DNA from: Hypericum androsaemum
Taxonomy: Eukaryota > Streptophyta > Magnoliopsida > Malpighiales > Hypericaceae
Direction: 5' to 3'
DNA: 64,000 bases
Assembly: GCA_963995505.1 (NCBI GenBank)
Contig: OZ023199.1
Location: forward strand, 4,769,906 to 4,833,905
Every line of letters starts with the position of its first letter. Within the stretch, counting starts at the first letter, position 1. Shown here in pieces: positions 1-12,594 of the stretch. The notes beneath the pieces were generated by a model, which was not told the origin of the DNA, ran no database searches, and saw nothing but the letters and a program-made list of their open reading frames with translations. Made by a program: the position numbers and the translations under genes.

Positions 1-640
1 GGCCCAAACTAATAGCAAGTTCTATACCGAACTTTATGCCCAACGCCTCCAGCAAACTAAGGTGCACCACACCAAGATAGGCCTTAATGATGCCAACCCC
101 TGAAGAGTGACCAACTCTGCATCCGAGTTTACCTTATGCCAACCTGAACCAGGAGCCGTCCACCGCGCCGGAACCGAAGAGAGGGACGGGGAGGCTAGCT
201 TCACTGTTTCCATATAATCTCGCCACAGTTGCAACGTTGAGGATAAAATGCTTGGGGCATCTGCAAAGGGGGATCGTGGAAAAGACCCAACATCAATACC
301 TCTAATGATATTCCGAACAACAAACGGTATCAAGGATCAGTAACAGATATAAATAATTAAAAAAACAAACATATATGTTTTTATATTTGCAAGAGATTGA
401 AAGCCATTAGATCAAATATCTTTTGGCAGCAAACACATGTTCTCAAGAAATAAGTAATAATTAGAATAATAAAATAAAATCCTCAAATCCAACCTTAAAA
501 AATAGTTCTTTGGGTCACTCAAGCAAAGTTGCAGAAAATAACAAAAGTGTATCTCTCACATTCCATTCCATAAACATGCCAAGCAAATTGCCAATTTTAT
601 CCGCCTAATGGAACTCGAACCCAAAAAGGAACCAATACAA
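1..640 (-). mobile_element. LINE-type retroelement remnant (RNase H-like fragment)
   Basis: The minus-strand frame at 34-333 reads WTAPGSGWHKVNSDAE, the start of the RNase H-like domain common in plant non-LTR retroelements. It is collinear with the better preserved copy at 22981-23527, but here the frame breaks soon after the NSDA motif. Sequence around 545-630 matches 23683-23790, which encodes part of a DUF4283/CCHC_4-like region in the other copy. The two copies therefore share the same internally deleted structure. Similarity stops near 640. Nothing here should be functional. Confidence 0.6.
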
Positions 641-2530
641 CTGGACAAGCGAGTTGATGAAGAAGATTCTATAGAAGAAAGTGATTTAACTTTGCTTTTT
701 TTGAGAAAATTATTTGATGAAGCATCGATTCTAGCAAATTGTGCACTTCCATTTTCTGTCATTGTTGGTGAGCATGAAGCCATTTGTGAACTTCAAAATT
801 CTGTAGAGGTTGATAAATCTGGCAAGAATCATCCTACCGCATATGTTGAGCATATTGTTTTTTATTAATTTTCTCGGAGTTGACCAATTTGAATATGTTA
901 GAGGATCTCTATTGCATAACTTGTGGAACAGTCCGAAAGAAGTAGAAAAAGTTTGAAGATATGAATTCTTTGCTTTTCATGTGGAGAAAATTTGTTGTTA
1001 CTTGACTTCAAAAAAAAAATTTTGCTGAAAAGAAAATATCAAGTACATCCACGTCGTTCGAAGAAGTTGAAGAATTCAATTGTGGATTCCTCATACTTGC
1101 TTCTTATCATATGCATTCGCTTGAGGACAAGCTCAATCTGCGAGATAGAGCCTGGCGTAGGCACATATATTTTATAGTTATTAATTAGACTTTTAATATC
1201 GATATTTTGTTACCTTTTGGCCCATTTGTCTTATTTGAGTTTTTAAACTAATTTTAGGTCCTTTGGGGTATATATGGGTTTGCTATTTTCTTTATATAGC
1301 CTAACATATGCATTGTTTAAAATATAGAGTTGATTATTGTTTTCAGAATCCTGAAGGTTTTATTGAAAATTTGTTTCTCTTTTCTTGCTGCCGAGCTGTA
1401 TTCTTGATCGACCACTGACACGTTCAAAACCGTCTTCGAGACTATCCTAAAGAATTAGGTGTTATATCGTGCCTTTTGATCTAATTTTATCTAGCCAATT
1501 TCCACTTCGGAAATTGTCATACCCTTTATTTTGTTTTCGTTTCCTCTAAACTACGTAAATGAACTCCAACTCATACTCGTACACCGCCGCTATCTTGTGG
1601 TGTAGAATTGAGCAGTTAAATTGTCAGTTACTCTATTCAAGCTCTAATATAGTTTCTAAACAAAAAAAAAAGAATTTCACTTCCACTTCAGGCCTGCAGT
1701 AGTGGAACTTGGATACCTGTTCGTGATCAATGTAAGTTGACAATGTATCAAGACTTTTCCCTTCTCTCTCTTGCCTCCTCCATCTTCTTCTCTTCTCCTC
1801 TCAATGATAGCCATGGCCAAAATCAAAGAAATGAATCAAAGAACTGGAAAAAGATATCTCACAAGATAATCGTAGAGTGTCGAACTGAGCTTCTGTGCAG
1901 CAAACACTGCCGGTGATTCTGGGGCAGAGACTTTGGGGCTTTTGTGAAAATAAGTCACCTGGCTGAGAAATACCCAAGTATAAATTCAGACAAAACGCAG
2001 CCCGATGTCACAAGAAGAACAGTTGCTAGAGACTAATCCCAAAAAGCTTGTACAGAAGGAACCACTTAGTTAAAAAGATGAGAGCTCGATACAAGGGAGG
2101 TGGGAGAGGGAGAGAGAGAAATTGACATAGGGGAGGAGACAATGAAACAAAGGTTGTGGACGAAAGGTTAAAGAGAGCGAGAGCTTCTGAGCTTCCGGCG
2201 ATCTCCGAGAACTCCCTAGCCGCAACCTCCTCACTGCCGGTAGCTTCTCCGGTCTTCCCAGGGATGTCGCTCTTGAAGAAAATGAATGTTTACTGCGTCT
2301 GTTTTTTAAAATAATTTTTATTTCATTTAATTAGATTTTGGTTTGGTTGAATTCATCTGAATTTCTTTTGTTGGGTTTGATTGTGCCATATTGTTTAGTA
2401 GATGAAGATGAAGGTTTTGTTGTTGAATCTATGGTGCAAATTAATTCGTTTAAAGAGGGGGAGGATGAAGAAGGAGAGAGGAGAGGAAGAAGAGAGGGGT
2501 GTTTTTGAAAAATTATAAAGAAATAAGTGA
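641..2530. other. Region without a recognisable gene
   Basis: AT-rich sequence. An 86-codon plus-strand frame at 608-868 is the longest open stretch, but I recognise no family in it and its first codons lie in the LINE remnant. The part from about 2090 to 2280 is more GC- and purine-rich and looks like exon or 5' UTR sequence, possibly cargo of the Mutator-like end that follows. No coding motif was found. Confidence 0.4.
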
Positions 2531-2532
2531 CT

Positions 2533-2765
2533 GAAATAAATATTTTAATTCATGCCAACTAAACTTGCCAATTGGTAAAATATGTCCGACGTGGCATGCC
2601 ATGTCATCAGTAAAACAGTGCCATTTTTAGGTTCGGGGTAAATTTTGGCTCGGGACATCTAACGCAAAAAACCGTGTAACCACAAGATTTAAAAAGTCAT
2701 TTCTAGACCATAGTATAACATCACAAAAATCGTGAAACTACAAGTACCAAAATTATACTTTTCCC
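2533..2765 (-). mobile_element. Solitary Mutator-like terminus
   Basis: Read on the minus strand from 2765 inward, this begins GGGAAAAGTATAATTTTGG and continues with 'cost of sequence' features like those of the other GGGAAAAG-type terminal inverted repeats here (16946-17798). It includes the motif combination of a GGTACT..GTAGTTTCACG block and a later GCCACGTCGG block. No matching left end was found upstream, so this is either a one-ended remnant or an element too diverged to recognise by eye. Confidence 0.35.
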
Positions 2766-3038
2766 TTCTAATTATGAAGATAACGATAAATTTACTATTT
2801 CATTATCAGACATCCGGTTGTTATAGAATTTGGTTGCAACTAAAATTCTTATATAATTAAAAATACAGAATCCAACTCCTTTCTAACTAAGAATCCTAAA
2901 ACGATTCTGACATACAACAAAGCCTCTACATAAACCTTTTCTTGGGCTGCTTATACCCAAGAGCTTGATATTATCAAATATGTCCGATTTGATTGTAAGG
3001 TTTTTTGCTTAGTTTTAATGAAGAAATTGATAAAGCAG

Positions 3039-4645
3039 ATGTCGAGCTGCAGGGGATCTCCCAAAGTAAGTTTTGTACATGTCTTTTTTATTCCTATTCA
3101 GACCATCTACTCGGTTAACGATGTTCTAACAAGTTTAATTTATAGTTTCAATATACTTCGGTGGAGTTTGAAGATTCTTGCTTTTGTTCATATTGTGTAA
3201 GACCAGCTGAGCGCTTTACCTGAGGAGATGCTCTTGGATATATTGTCTCGACTGAACGCAAGGCAAGCCGCGGCTACTAGCATCCTCTCAAGGAGATGGC
3301 GTTTATTATGGCGTTATTTATGGCTATCTACCCCTTGCCTCAATTTTAAGGATCCAATGCTTGCTGCTGCTTTGAGCGTTGACGAGTTCACGAAGATGGT
3401 TGATTTTATTTTGCAACACCGCGGAAAGGGTGCGCCTTTGCACGAGTTCTGCATAGATTATCCTCTTCTCGAATCTTCTCAATCTCATTTACATAGCTGG
3501 CTTGACTTTGCAATTTCGGCCGGAGCTTCCAAAATCGAACTGCACCTGGGACGTTTCACCGATAAAGTAAACTGTTACGAGATTCCTCTTGAATTATTCA
3601 GCAGGACACCTGCTATTGGATATAACTGTCGCTTAAAGGAGCTCGTCTTAAGACAAACAGGCTTACCTGATGATCTTTTCGAAACCATTTTGTTAACATG
3701 TCCATCACTGGAGCGTTTGGTTTTGGAATTTGGAATGAAGAAACCTAGTGCCGTATGTACCGTTCCCCACATGAAACTCAAGCACTTGATGCTCTATTGC
3801 ACGTTATTACTCAGTTTGTATATCATTGCACCAAATCTCGTCACATTCAACTTCATAGGACGAAGGGCAGATATTTGCATCGATGGTTCCCCGGCGCTCG
3901 AAAATACTATGATTTATTCGCCGCTTGAAGAAAAGAAAGACCTGGTTTTTAGTCGATTTCCGGCATCTACTTTCCATTCAATGAAGTGTTTGACATTGGA
4001 TATCATTTCGTTTTCGGTGAGACTGAGACGCGTGCAAATTTTTTAAGTATTGTCATATTAAACTATTTCTTACCTGTTGTTTGTGTTTATTTTTGCAGAC
4101 CAGACTACAAACAGGGGAAGCTATTCCTTTGATGAGCAATTTGCGACGCTTAAGTCTCGTGGATGACGTGGGTCATAGCATTGCTTTGTGCCATCGTGCT
4201 GCTGTTGATTTATTAGCGGCGTCCCCTCTTCTGGAGAGGTTTGAGTTGCATGTGAGTATTATTACTATATTTTGTTTGCTTTAGAGTCCATTTCTCATAA
4301 TTTTCTCTTGTACCTAATTCGATCCCGTTCTAACTGCCATGTTCAATGCCAGCTTTGTTGCCGTTACATTTTGAAGATATTTCCATGTCTCCACATCAAA
4401 GCCTCAAGGAGGTCATCATATCTAACTTCCACGGTTATGAGGCCGAAATACAGCTTCTAATGATCATAGTTAACCACGCAACTACACTTGGGAAGATTGA
4501 AGTGTCACCAAAAACAGTTATGTATGATGTCTTCGGTAACTCGGGATTTTTTCCATGGCACAAAGAAGCTATTGAGGAAGGTCTCGAGAAACTACAATCC
4601 AAAATACTGCAAAAAGTTTGCTTGAAACTGATGAATGATGAATGA
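3039..4645 (+). pseudogene. F-box/FBD/LRR protein gene, copy F1 (damaged)
   Basis: Same family and exon plan as the intact copy at 37435-39274. Exon 1 is 3039-3065, followed by donor GTAAGT. Exon 2 starts near 3201 and ends at 4016 with the F-box and leucine-rich part, open from 3228. Exon 3 is 4099-4251 and exon 4 runs to 4645 with the FBD domain. Two lesions matter. The acceptor that reads TGTAG before GACCAGCTG in F2 reads TGTAA here, so the only nearby AG shifts the frame by one base. Exon 4 also lacks about 13 nt after its acceptor compared with F2, throwing the FBD region out of frame, although the FBD reading frame itself (4346-4645) stays open. A start at 3228 would drop the first residues of the F-box. 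The TATA-like motif upstream (2928-2936) is also degraded relative to F2. Probably a recent pseudogene; a truncated product is possible. Confidence 0.75.
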
Positions 4646-5202
4646 CCAGTAGAGTAATTATATTTTGGACTAATTGAGAACTGCAATATGTATTTACTAG
4701 TAGTGGGTGGTGAGTATGGGTAAAGAACTCTCTAGGTCGGTTATCTTCACTACTAAATTATATTGTCAACCACCTCATTTTTCAAGAACAATAAATTGTT
4801 ATATTTGTGAGATGACACGTCTAAGTACATTGAACAAATTGTGGTTGGTTATGTTACTTTTGTGACCTTTCAATCAAGGTTTGGTAATGTTCATAATCTT
4901 CACAGCTCTTTCCCTTTTTTATGCACCGGACTGTATAACTTTCGTTCACCCAGTTCTACATAACATCATGATTTTGGTAACAATTCAAAATTTTGAAACG
5001 CGCATAGGGGTGAACATAAATTAAATCAACTCATCAAAGGTTGATTTAGATTCGTATATATTCAAATTTATATTTAAATTTGTCGTTGAACAAAATGAAT
5101 ATGAATCATATTTTTCATAATTTAAAATTTGAGAATTATAATTAAATTCGTCTGAATTTCATCCTATCAAATCATATATATGCCTTTTACGCGAGCTTAA
5201 TA

Positions 5203-5470
5203 AATTTGAAGATGTTTCCACGTCCCCAAACCAAAACTCAAGTGATATGTTGAACTTCCTCGGTTATGAGGTTGAAATACAGCTTCCAGTGATCATAGTT
5301 GACTACGCAAGTTCTCTTTAGAAGATTGAAGTGTCTGACGTCTTCAGTAACTCGAATTTTTTTCAAGGGCACGATACTACTAGAGGAGCTATTAAAGAAG
5401 GTTTCGAGAAACTACGAGCCAAGATAGAACAAAAAGTTTGCTTGAAATTGATAAATGATCACTGGAGTAA
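5203..5470 (+). pseudogene. F-box family exon 4 (FBD) relic
   Basis: This stretch resembles the last exon of F1 and F2: the GGTTATGAGG..GAAATACAGCTTC block, the GCACGATACTACTAGAG block also found in F2 but not in F1, and the terminal TTTGCTTGAAATTGATAAA block. It contains a stop (TAG near 5320) and several indels, and no other exon accompanies it. It therefore derives from an F2-like family member, not from a tandem copy of the F1 exon next to it. Confidence 0.7.
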
Positions 5471-5969
5471 TTAATTATATCTTGGACTAATTGACAAGTA
5501 CCCACTAGTGGTACATGGTGTGAGTATTCGGTAAGTAATTACCAAGGTCCCAAAATTTGGTAATGATAACTAACAAATATTTTGCAGAGGTGTTAAAAAA
5601 TCATTTCTCTAAATAGAGTTCTCGAAAAAACATCACCCTTTACCCGTGAGATTTACCACGAAACGGCAATGAGATGGCGTGTTAGTGAACCAAAACGGGA
5701 GCTAGTATAGTTTTCCTGTAGAAATGGTGGGTATCATGCACCCGTTTCATTTAAAGCAGAAAATATTACATGATAGGGAGGCGTGAAACATCCTCCCGCA
5801 AAAGGGAATACATCCGTCTGGTGGTTCCTCAAACTAATGAATACCACTCGGTAGTACAAGAGTAAGGTAAGATAGACAATTCGTTACATGGTTACACTCT
5901 CGCACATAATAGGTAACCTCAGATCGCTCATGCAGGCGAAGTAGGTCACATGAGTGGGGTTGTTATGGC

Positions 5970-6260
5970 TCTGGAATAGGCTCATTCTGAACTATTTGGA
6001 CTGAAGAACACGCGTGGATTTTCTGCAAAAAAATAAAATACAGGGACAAAAATGAAAAAAACCTTTTGCGCGGCTAGGTATCACCGACATGCTATTATCG
6101 ATAACTGGGTATGCCATTGTCGTAACACGCGGACCATTATCAATAACTAAGCATGTCATTGTCGTAACCAATATTTACCATTGTCAGAACCGGGACTTGC
6201 TATTATCGACCCTTTAATCCAAACAGTCTGGAATGATCGCTTCATTCTGGACCCATTCTA
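5970..6260. repeat. Inverted-end repeat with CATTATC-type subrepeats, member 1
   Basis: Begins around TTCTGAACTATTTGGA and ends with the inverse-like CCAAACAGTCTGGAAT. Between them lie the phrases 'acacgcgtgga', 'aaatacagggac' and 'aaaatgaaaaaa', then short repeats of the form 'gcatgccattgtcgtaac'. The same ordered phrases recur in the tandem pair at 12595-13490. This member is more diverged. Confidence 0.5.
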
Positions 6261-6429
6261 CTGTGCACACGAGTTGGTCACAAGCGAGTGGAGAGGATGT
6301 TGACGTCTGTATTCAACGGCATGAAATTAAGATGATTTCGAAGGAACAGAAAATTCGAATTAATTTGGGTATTGTTAATGGCTGTCCTAAGTGGATGATA
6401 TTTGTACTCAGTGTCGGATCTGATTAGGT

Positions 6430-7560
6430 TAAGCTTTTGGATTTATTTCTACTGAAGAATTTTTTTGGGTTCATTAGGTGTCTTGCATTTTACTACTACT
6501 TTTGATCGATCGTATATTTATAAAACTAATTAATTATAATTTTAACTGTATAGTATCCATATATTTATTTTGTAATTTTATTGTGGCACTAATAAAAAAT
6601 AGCAATATCGAAACATTATTTTTTAATAAACTTTGACACAACTAATAAAATATACAACTTCGTTTAATCCTAACTATTGGATATTGGTAGTTTTCCATTT
6701 TTAGAAAGAATATTGTGACCTTTTCTTATTGATTCCTATTTATTCTTTTTTATTGGACTATTATTATTACTGTTATTATTTAATATATTTTTGAGATAAG
6801 TTAGTATTGATAAATCAAATTATATTTGTGAGAAAGATTTAATTTCCCTTTCTTAAGTACAAAGATTGAGAAATGTAAATTAAATATTTTAAAAAATTAA
6901 ATAAAAAGGGCATTAAAATCCGTTACGGTCACAATGGTATGTGGAAACTAATTATCCACCGATGAATCAAGAAATTTTGAGTTTGAATTCTTGAAAATAC
7001 AGAACTTGTAAAATAACTATTCACATCCAACATATATTAATCATTTTGGTAGGTATCTGATAGCATATGCTAAAAAATGTTGAACTTAATTTTGGTGAAA
7101 ACTCTAAATTAGCCGTTAACAAGACCCAAATTAGTTAAAGAAAATACCCAAATTTCTAATCCTTCAAAATTATCTTAATTTCATTGCATAGAACACAGCT
7201 TCCAGTCGCCGTTTTGTGTTGAGAATACATTTATCGAAATGGTTTTTCTTGAAGCCCACGTCGTTTTCCAAGTACACAGCTTCATGGCTTTTCTTTGTGA
7301 CAAGGTATGCCAACTTTGACCAACGTGGAAAATTATCGAGATAAATGTAGGAAAGCGAAGTCTTCAAAGTAAATTGCATTGCATAAGAGTGCTCGAAGTC
7401 TATATTTTATAAACGGGTTAATACGAAAACAGAAATACATAGATAAAGCGCAAAGACACCAACAATTAGTACTAGACGAAAGTCAGGCCATACATAGCCA
7501 AAACATTGGCAGCACTAGGAAAGACAGAAATTAAAAAAAAGTATAATAATAGTTCTAACC
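6430..7560. other. AT-rich spacer; part of the F-box block duplication
   Basis: No gene recognised. Around 7200-7380 the minus strand reads a frame (WSKLAYLVTKK) that weakly matches the equivalent position downstream of F2 (39400-39600, MPKFACLVTN). This suggests the spacer was duplicated together with the F-box gene and the small ORF. Confidence 0.4.
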
Positions 7561-7566
7561 ATATTT

Positions 7567-7796
7567 CTAAATTTCTTTCTCGTCATCTTCTATTGGACGA
7601 GCCGGAAGCAGGAGGTATCTCTTGACTTTGCATAGGGCCTTCATCTTCTCGATCTCCTCGTCCGAGAAATGTCCGAATGGGGTGACATTGATGACCACGT
7701 TGTTCAAGGGTGCTTTGTAGGATTCTATGTCTTCATACGGGGTCACTCCAAGGCTGATTATTTTTGGGGCTCAGGATTCACAAAACGTCCCGCCAT
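7567..7796 (-). pseudogene. Frameshifted twin of the 79-aa small ORF
   Basis: From ATG at 7794-7796 the minus strand reads MAGRFVNPEPQK and then a stop. Moving one base restores a frame that reads SLGVTPYEDIESYKAP and continues to LLLPARPIEDDEKE, closely matching the ORF at 40235-40474. The 230-nt span is one base off a multiple of three, consistent with one indel. It sits about 3 kb downstream of F1 on the opposite strand, and the intact twin sits about 1 kb downstream of F2. A TATA-like CTATAAG lies at 7877-7883. No known domain was recognised. Confidence 0.7.
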
Positions 7797-8039
7797 TATG
7801 TTTGTGCCGACTATTTTGGGGTAGTTTTTTTTTTCCAAAGGAATGGTAATACGTGCATAAAGGGGAAGGAGGATGTCTTATAGAGACATAATTCATGCAT
7901 TTTGGAAATACAAATTATTCCAGTGTGTGAACTAACCTAACCAGACACAAAAAACTTGTGAGATAGACGGAACGAACTTATTCGCTTATAATTTTTGTGA
8001 GGCTGACCAATTGTATGACCAATTGTGTGAACTCCTGGG

Positions 8040-9110
8040 GCCTAGGGGAAAAAGAAAGCCCAAGAATTATCTCAGCCTAATGCAAAGATGGGGGAGTCTT
8101 TGGAAGAGGATGTTGGGCCCGTGAAAAACAAGAAACGGCCCAGAGGTGGAAGTAAAAAGAATAACGCCGAATTTACCGAGGCCCAGAATGAAGCGGCTTC
8201 GGCTGAGCCTTTAGGCCATGCGCGTGGTCGAGCACACAAGCCTATTGGAGATACCCGGGCCGAGTCGACATCTAGGTTCAGGGCCCTTGGGTGCGCTCTG
8301 AGCAAAGCTCTTGGAACTCCCCCTGAACCTAGCAAGGCACTTTTGATCGAACCAGGTGATCAGCAAGGCTGGGAACCGATGACCACATCCACTCCGACAA
8401 GGAAAGCGACGATGCCTGGGACTAAGGGCAAGGAAGGAGCGGGCCAAACGGTCATGTCATCCTAATGTGTTACCCCACTATTTGCCCCCCTCCCTTCCCT
8501 CTCTTCGCTATATTTATGCCGAATTTATCTTCATCTTTTGGAATTGTTGTGGAGGTGGTAGTCGTTGATTCCTACAAGCAACTAGTCCCCATTACTCCTT
8601 GACTTTCGACCAAGTTAGGGGGGAGTAGAAGAGAGACCTTTCCATTTCCAGGCAACCTGGCTACTCCACTCCGACTTCATGTCCTTTTTTGATTCCCAGC
8701 CAGTGGCCTCGACTGTCGATTGCCAGCAGTGCATTAGAGTCCCTCACTCCTGCATTACGCCAGTGGAACCGAGAAGTGTTCAGACATATCCTTCGTCGTA
8801 AGGATAGATGCATTGCTAGACTTGATGGGTAAAAAGGTCACCAGAGTCTAGGGTTACGCGGGAACTCCTCCGGTTGGAAGACAAGCTGCGTACGAAGTTG
8901 GAAGGCATGTTTGATCAGGAGGCGCTGCTATGGATGCAGAAGTCTAGGGAGCAATGGATCACAGACAGAAACCTCAATACTCATTTCTTCCATACCTCGA
9001 CTGTACTTCGACGGCATGGAAACCCGGTTCCTAGTCTCCTTTCCCCAAGTTATGCACACGTTTGCTTGAAGTTAGGAGTCGTGGCAATGGTAGTTGTCTG
9101 GTGATAAACT
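8040..9110 (+). mobile_element. LINE (L1-type) remnant
   Basis: Open frame 8088-8465 is a basic, proline- and glycine-rich tail of the kind at the end of plant LINE ORF1. It is followed by FIFIFWNCCGGGSR near 8520, like the WNCRG start of the endonuclease domain. From 8730 on there is the conserved linker before the reverse transcriptase, ending in the clear frame 8874-9104 with LEGMFDQEALLWMQKSREQW and RNLNTHFFH. Most of the endonuclease and all of the reverse transcriptase are missing, so this is a 5'- and 3'-truncated, internally deleted copy. Confidence 0.7.
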
Positions 9111-9119
9111 ACTCTAGTA

Positions 9120-9780
9120 TATTATGTTGTGTGTTCATATCAGAGTAACCAATAGGATTTGGGAAGATACTTTTCCTAAGAGGAACTTAAACTTCTTCCA
9201 CAAACGAAGCCAAACCATATATAGTCAAAAGATAGAGAATACGCATGTAACCCAATATCATTGTGCAAGAAAACATTAGGTACCATGGACTGGTGTGCCT
9301 ATACATGGTTAGTGCTAGGAGTTACTAGGTAAAACATAAACTAAACTAATCAGAGTATAATAAAGTAATTGAAACTTCTAACTATCAAAATAGTAAAAAG
9401 TCATCTAATTATCTAACTATTGAGTGCTCTTGCTTGTGATCAGACATCATAATAGAGACGAAAATTTGTGGTTGTTGCACTGTTACCAGGCATAAATCTT
9501 TCACAAACTCTAAGCATGCACACAAATAGGAACAAAAAAAACACATGCATATAACATAAAAATTCTGTTGAATTTGATAATAAGGACACTTGGTTAGTTC
9601 ACAATCAAATAAACCAAGCCGATGGGGGAATTCAAACTTACAGCTTCAAGCCAGTTGTCCAAAAAACTTTTGCCTTCTCATCTAGGGCTGGCTACCTATT
9701 GCAACCTACAACAAACCATATAAATTAATATATTTCATTACAACAACTTATTTTCCACTAGCAGTAGCACTAATAACACA
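9120..9780. other. Gene-free AT-rich spacer
   Basis: No domain or repeat recognised. It may contain introns or 3' flanking sequence of the uncertain locus to its right. Confidence 0.35.
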
Positions 9781-9787
9781 TACAAAG

Positions 9788-10368
9788 TTAATTAATGGTG
9801 GCTACATATACCTCGGCGGTCCTTGCGAAAGCAGCAGTGTCCTCTCTATCAGGGTCCAGTATCTTCATCCTAAAACAGTCAAAAACTACGATGAGCCAAT
9901 CATAAAATTGCCCAAGAAATAAGGAAGGACGTGAAAAATTAAGTTCAGAGAAATCAAGATAATCAGGATGATATTTTTCCTCATCTTCAATCCGTTCGAA
10001 CCCTTCCAACAATTCAATTTTCTCGTCGCATAAATAAATTTAAAAATGTGAAGGAGATTATCTGCCAGGAACTAGTTTTAATTAATCTATACTTGCAGAA
10101 ACCTAGTTTTCTCAGGGGAATTACATCAAACATCTGTCGGAAGCTGAAAACAGAGCATTACTAACCTCATATTGAGTCCATTAGACCGTAGAAGCCCTAA
10201 ATTCCAAATACGAGGACACGAGAAAGGCGTCGTTGGTCGTCGCGGGACTGGACAGCCTAGAAAGCGAGAGAGATTGGTTAGAGAGTTAGCGAGACAGAGA
10301 GAGAGAGGCCACAAAAGAGAGATCCTTACCAGAGTCATTGGAATATGAGCGTCAAGGAGGACGGCCAT
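9788..10368 (-). other. Possible gene 5' portion, unrecognised product
   Basis: Several short minus-strand segments look exonic. An ATG at 10366-10368 opens MAVLLDAHIPMTL, followed by GTAAGG. A small segment reads GLLRSNGLNMR between an AG and a GT. A longer one near 9950-10017 reads ELLEGFERIEDEEKYHPDYL. Another near 9810-9870 reads MKILDPDREDTAAFARTAE before GTATAT. A 5' UTR-like CT/GA-rich stretch precedes the ATG on this strand. I recognise no family, and one downstream segment near 9650 has a stop, so this could be a decayed gene or a captured fragment. Confidence 0.3.
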
Positions 10369-10499
10369 CGTAGACGGAAGAGGTAGAGCGAGGCCACTTA
10401 AGGTCTGAATCTTTTTCAGTTTTAGGGTTTCGGCTCGGGCCGTGGAGATCTCGGAAATGTGTGAATTAACGGAGGAAAGGTGAAGAAGGTTCGAGAAAC

Positions 10500-12170
10500 A
10501 GAAAGAGGAAGGGGATGGAAGAAGGCGATGATATCGAGGGAGTGAGAGATATTTTCATTATTTTGCAATTTTTTATATTGTTGTTTTATTTTCATTCATG
10601 TCAAGAATTAGCCTATAGATGGCAGAAATACCTTATTATTTTTATTATTATTATTATTTTTTTCATACCTATACCTTATTATTATTTTTTTGAACAAGTG
10701 TTTATATTATGTTGGTGTAGTAAATGAAATGGACATGTGTCCAATTTTTATTGATAGGGTATAGGTATGAATTTTTGTTCTACCCATATTCTTTTATCCT
10801 AATTTGATGCTATCACACTTGAACCCACTTAAATATTACATCTAGTCATAATATCAAGAATTAAACTCTTGATCTCCTTGAAAATAAGTAACGCATATGC
10901 CGCTAAGTCCAAAACTCATTGGCAACAATGTCAATTTTGTTATTGATTGAAAGTTATGATGTAATAATAAATAAATGCGAAATTACAAAAAAATGACAAG
11001 AGAAGGATACCTTTTGTAAAGCAAATGTTAATCAAAATCGTCATCCTTGTAGTTTGAAAAAAATGCTATTCTCATATCCTTCATTGAAATCATTAGCCAA
11101 TATAATTTTGGTAATTTACTATGTAGTCTATGTCATAATTGCAGTTAGTGTTTCTGCTATTTCAAAATTTATTTTGTTATTCTCACTCTTTGTTTAAATG
11201 TTTATTAATGCTGCTGGAACTCTAAATTAATTTGGGGTTTTCAATATCCCCAAATTGAAAAGAACTCTTATTCCCGATTGGAACTCTAAATTAATTATTC
11301 AATTGAATTCCAAAACCCTAAATTAATTGAACTTTAATTCCAAAACCAAAGACCGAAATCGACGATGTTGTTACAGTTGGTTTTGGATTGAGTGGGGACA
11401 ACATAAAAGTCGTCCCTACAGAGGAGATTTTGTTTGGACCATCAGATTTCATTAAAAATCGTGTCTACTTGATTCATTTTTTATCCCCACTGAATCCAAC
11501 CCGTTACAGTTTGGCTCTGGTTTAGGGATTTGGGTTTGGTTGCTGCTGGAGAAAATCGTAAGTTTAGGATTTGGTTTGTTTGTTAATAATTTGGGGCTAA
11601 ATGACGTGTGTTTTACGGTGTTTTGGATTTTTGTATTTGCCCACGTGGTGCTTTCCTTTCCAAACATTTCAGGTGGCTTTATAATAATAGAACACCCAAT
11701 TCAAAAATTAGGGTTCTAAGTGGAATTGGAGTTTAAAATTGTGTTTGAAATTTAATTCTAGCAACTCACAAATTTTCAACTTTCTCCTTCTTCTTCTTCC
11801 CCTGCCCAATCCCAAACCCTAACCTCCAAATTCCCTCTGCCCCACCCCCTTCCTCGATGGTTTAATCCCGAGGGAGAAAGGGCGCCGCGTCCATATTTGA
11901 AAGCGAAGGACCGGTGTTGACTTTTCATGTTGGGAAGTTTGACTTATGGCGAGCTTAGCTTAGGGATTTGTTTGGGTACCTGCTTGTTGGGTTGAGTGAG
12001 TTGGTTCCTGCAGGTGTGAGCCTCAGGTTGATGTAATCGATTGATCTTGCATCTTTTTGCCTGATTGTTGTGGGATGCACCGGGTTTATGCATGGGCAGT
12101 GGGTTGTGCAGCTCTAAATTTCTTCTTCAGTTCTATTTGGTTTTGATTTTATTTGGGTTTAGTTTTTGAT
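10500..12170. other. AT-rich region without recognisable genes
   Basis: Contains an (ATT)n tract around 10640-10690. From about 11750 to 12180 there is C-rich then G-rich sequence resembling a 5' UTR or exon edge, which could be cargo of the Mutator-like end at 12174-12408. No coding motif found. Confidence 0.4.
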
Positions 12171-12173
12171 TAT

Positions 12174-12408
12174 AGGTAGGAGGAAGAAGGTGGAGTGGGA
12201 AAGAAAAATAAATTTTTAATTTTTTAAGTGGGAGGGGCATTTTAGTCTTTTCAAGTGGGAATTTGTCGGAGAATATAAAATATTCTGGCACCAGAGACTT
12301 GAGAGTCTATTATCATCAAAATTTAAGGACGGGACAATCATTTTTCAAAAGTCAGGGATCCTAGGGGGAGGGCGACCAAAGGTCAAGGACTTGAGAATAA
12401 TTTGTCCC
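12174..12408 (-). mobile_element. Solitary Mutator-like terminus, GGGCAAATTAC family
   Basis: Read on the minus strand from 12408, the sequence starts GGGACAAATTATTCTCAAG and continues with the same ordered blocks as the inverted repeats at 21589-21835 and 30946-31137: CCCTAGG, TTTTGAAAAATGATTGTCC, TTTTGATGATAATAGACTC. No left partner was found, so this is a one-ended relic or a partner has decayed. Confidence 0.6.
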
Positions 12409-12594
12409 TTATATTTTGTTTTGTACGATACGTGGTGCATGCGGAAGTGGATAAAGTTTCATTTTTAAAAATATTAGGAGTGGATAAAGTTAAATATACC
12501 CTAACCGAAAAAGAAAGTTAAACATACCAAGTTGCGAATCTTGCCAGAAAAAGAGGAGCTGGTGACTAGACATCTAAGAATCTGCCCTTTAAAA

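Noticed and set aside
3228..4046. Calling F1 a functional F-box gene from its long open exon
   Set aside because: The intron 1 acceptor is altered and exon 4 is out of frame; the open exon alone is not sufficient.
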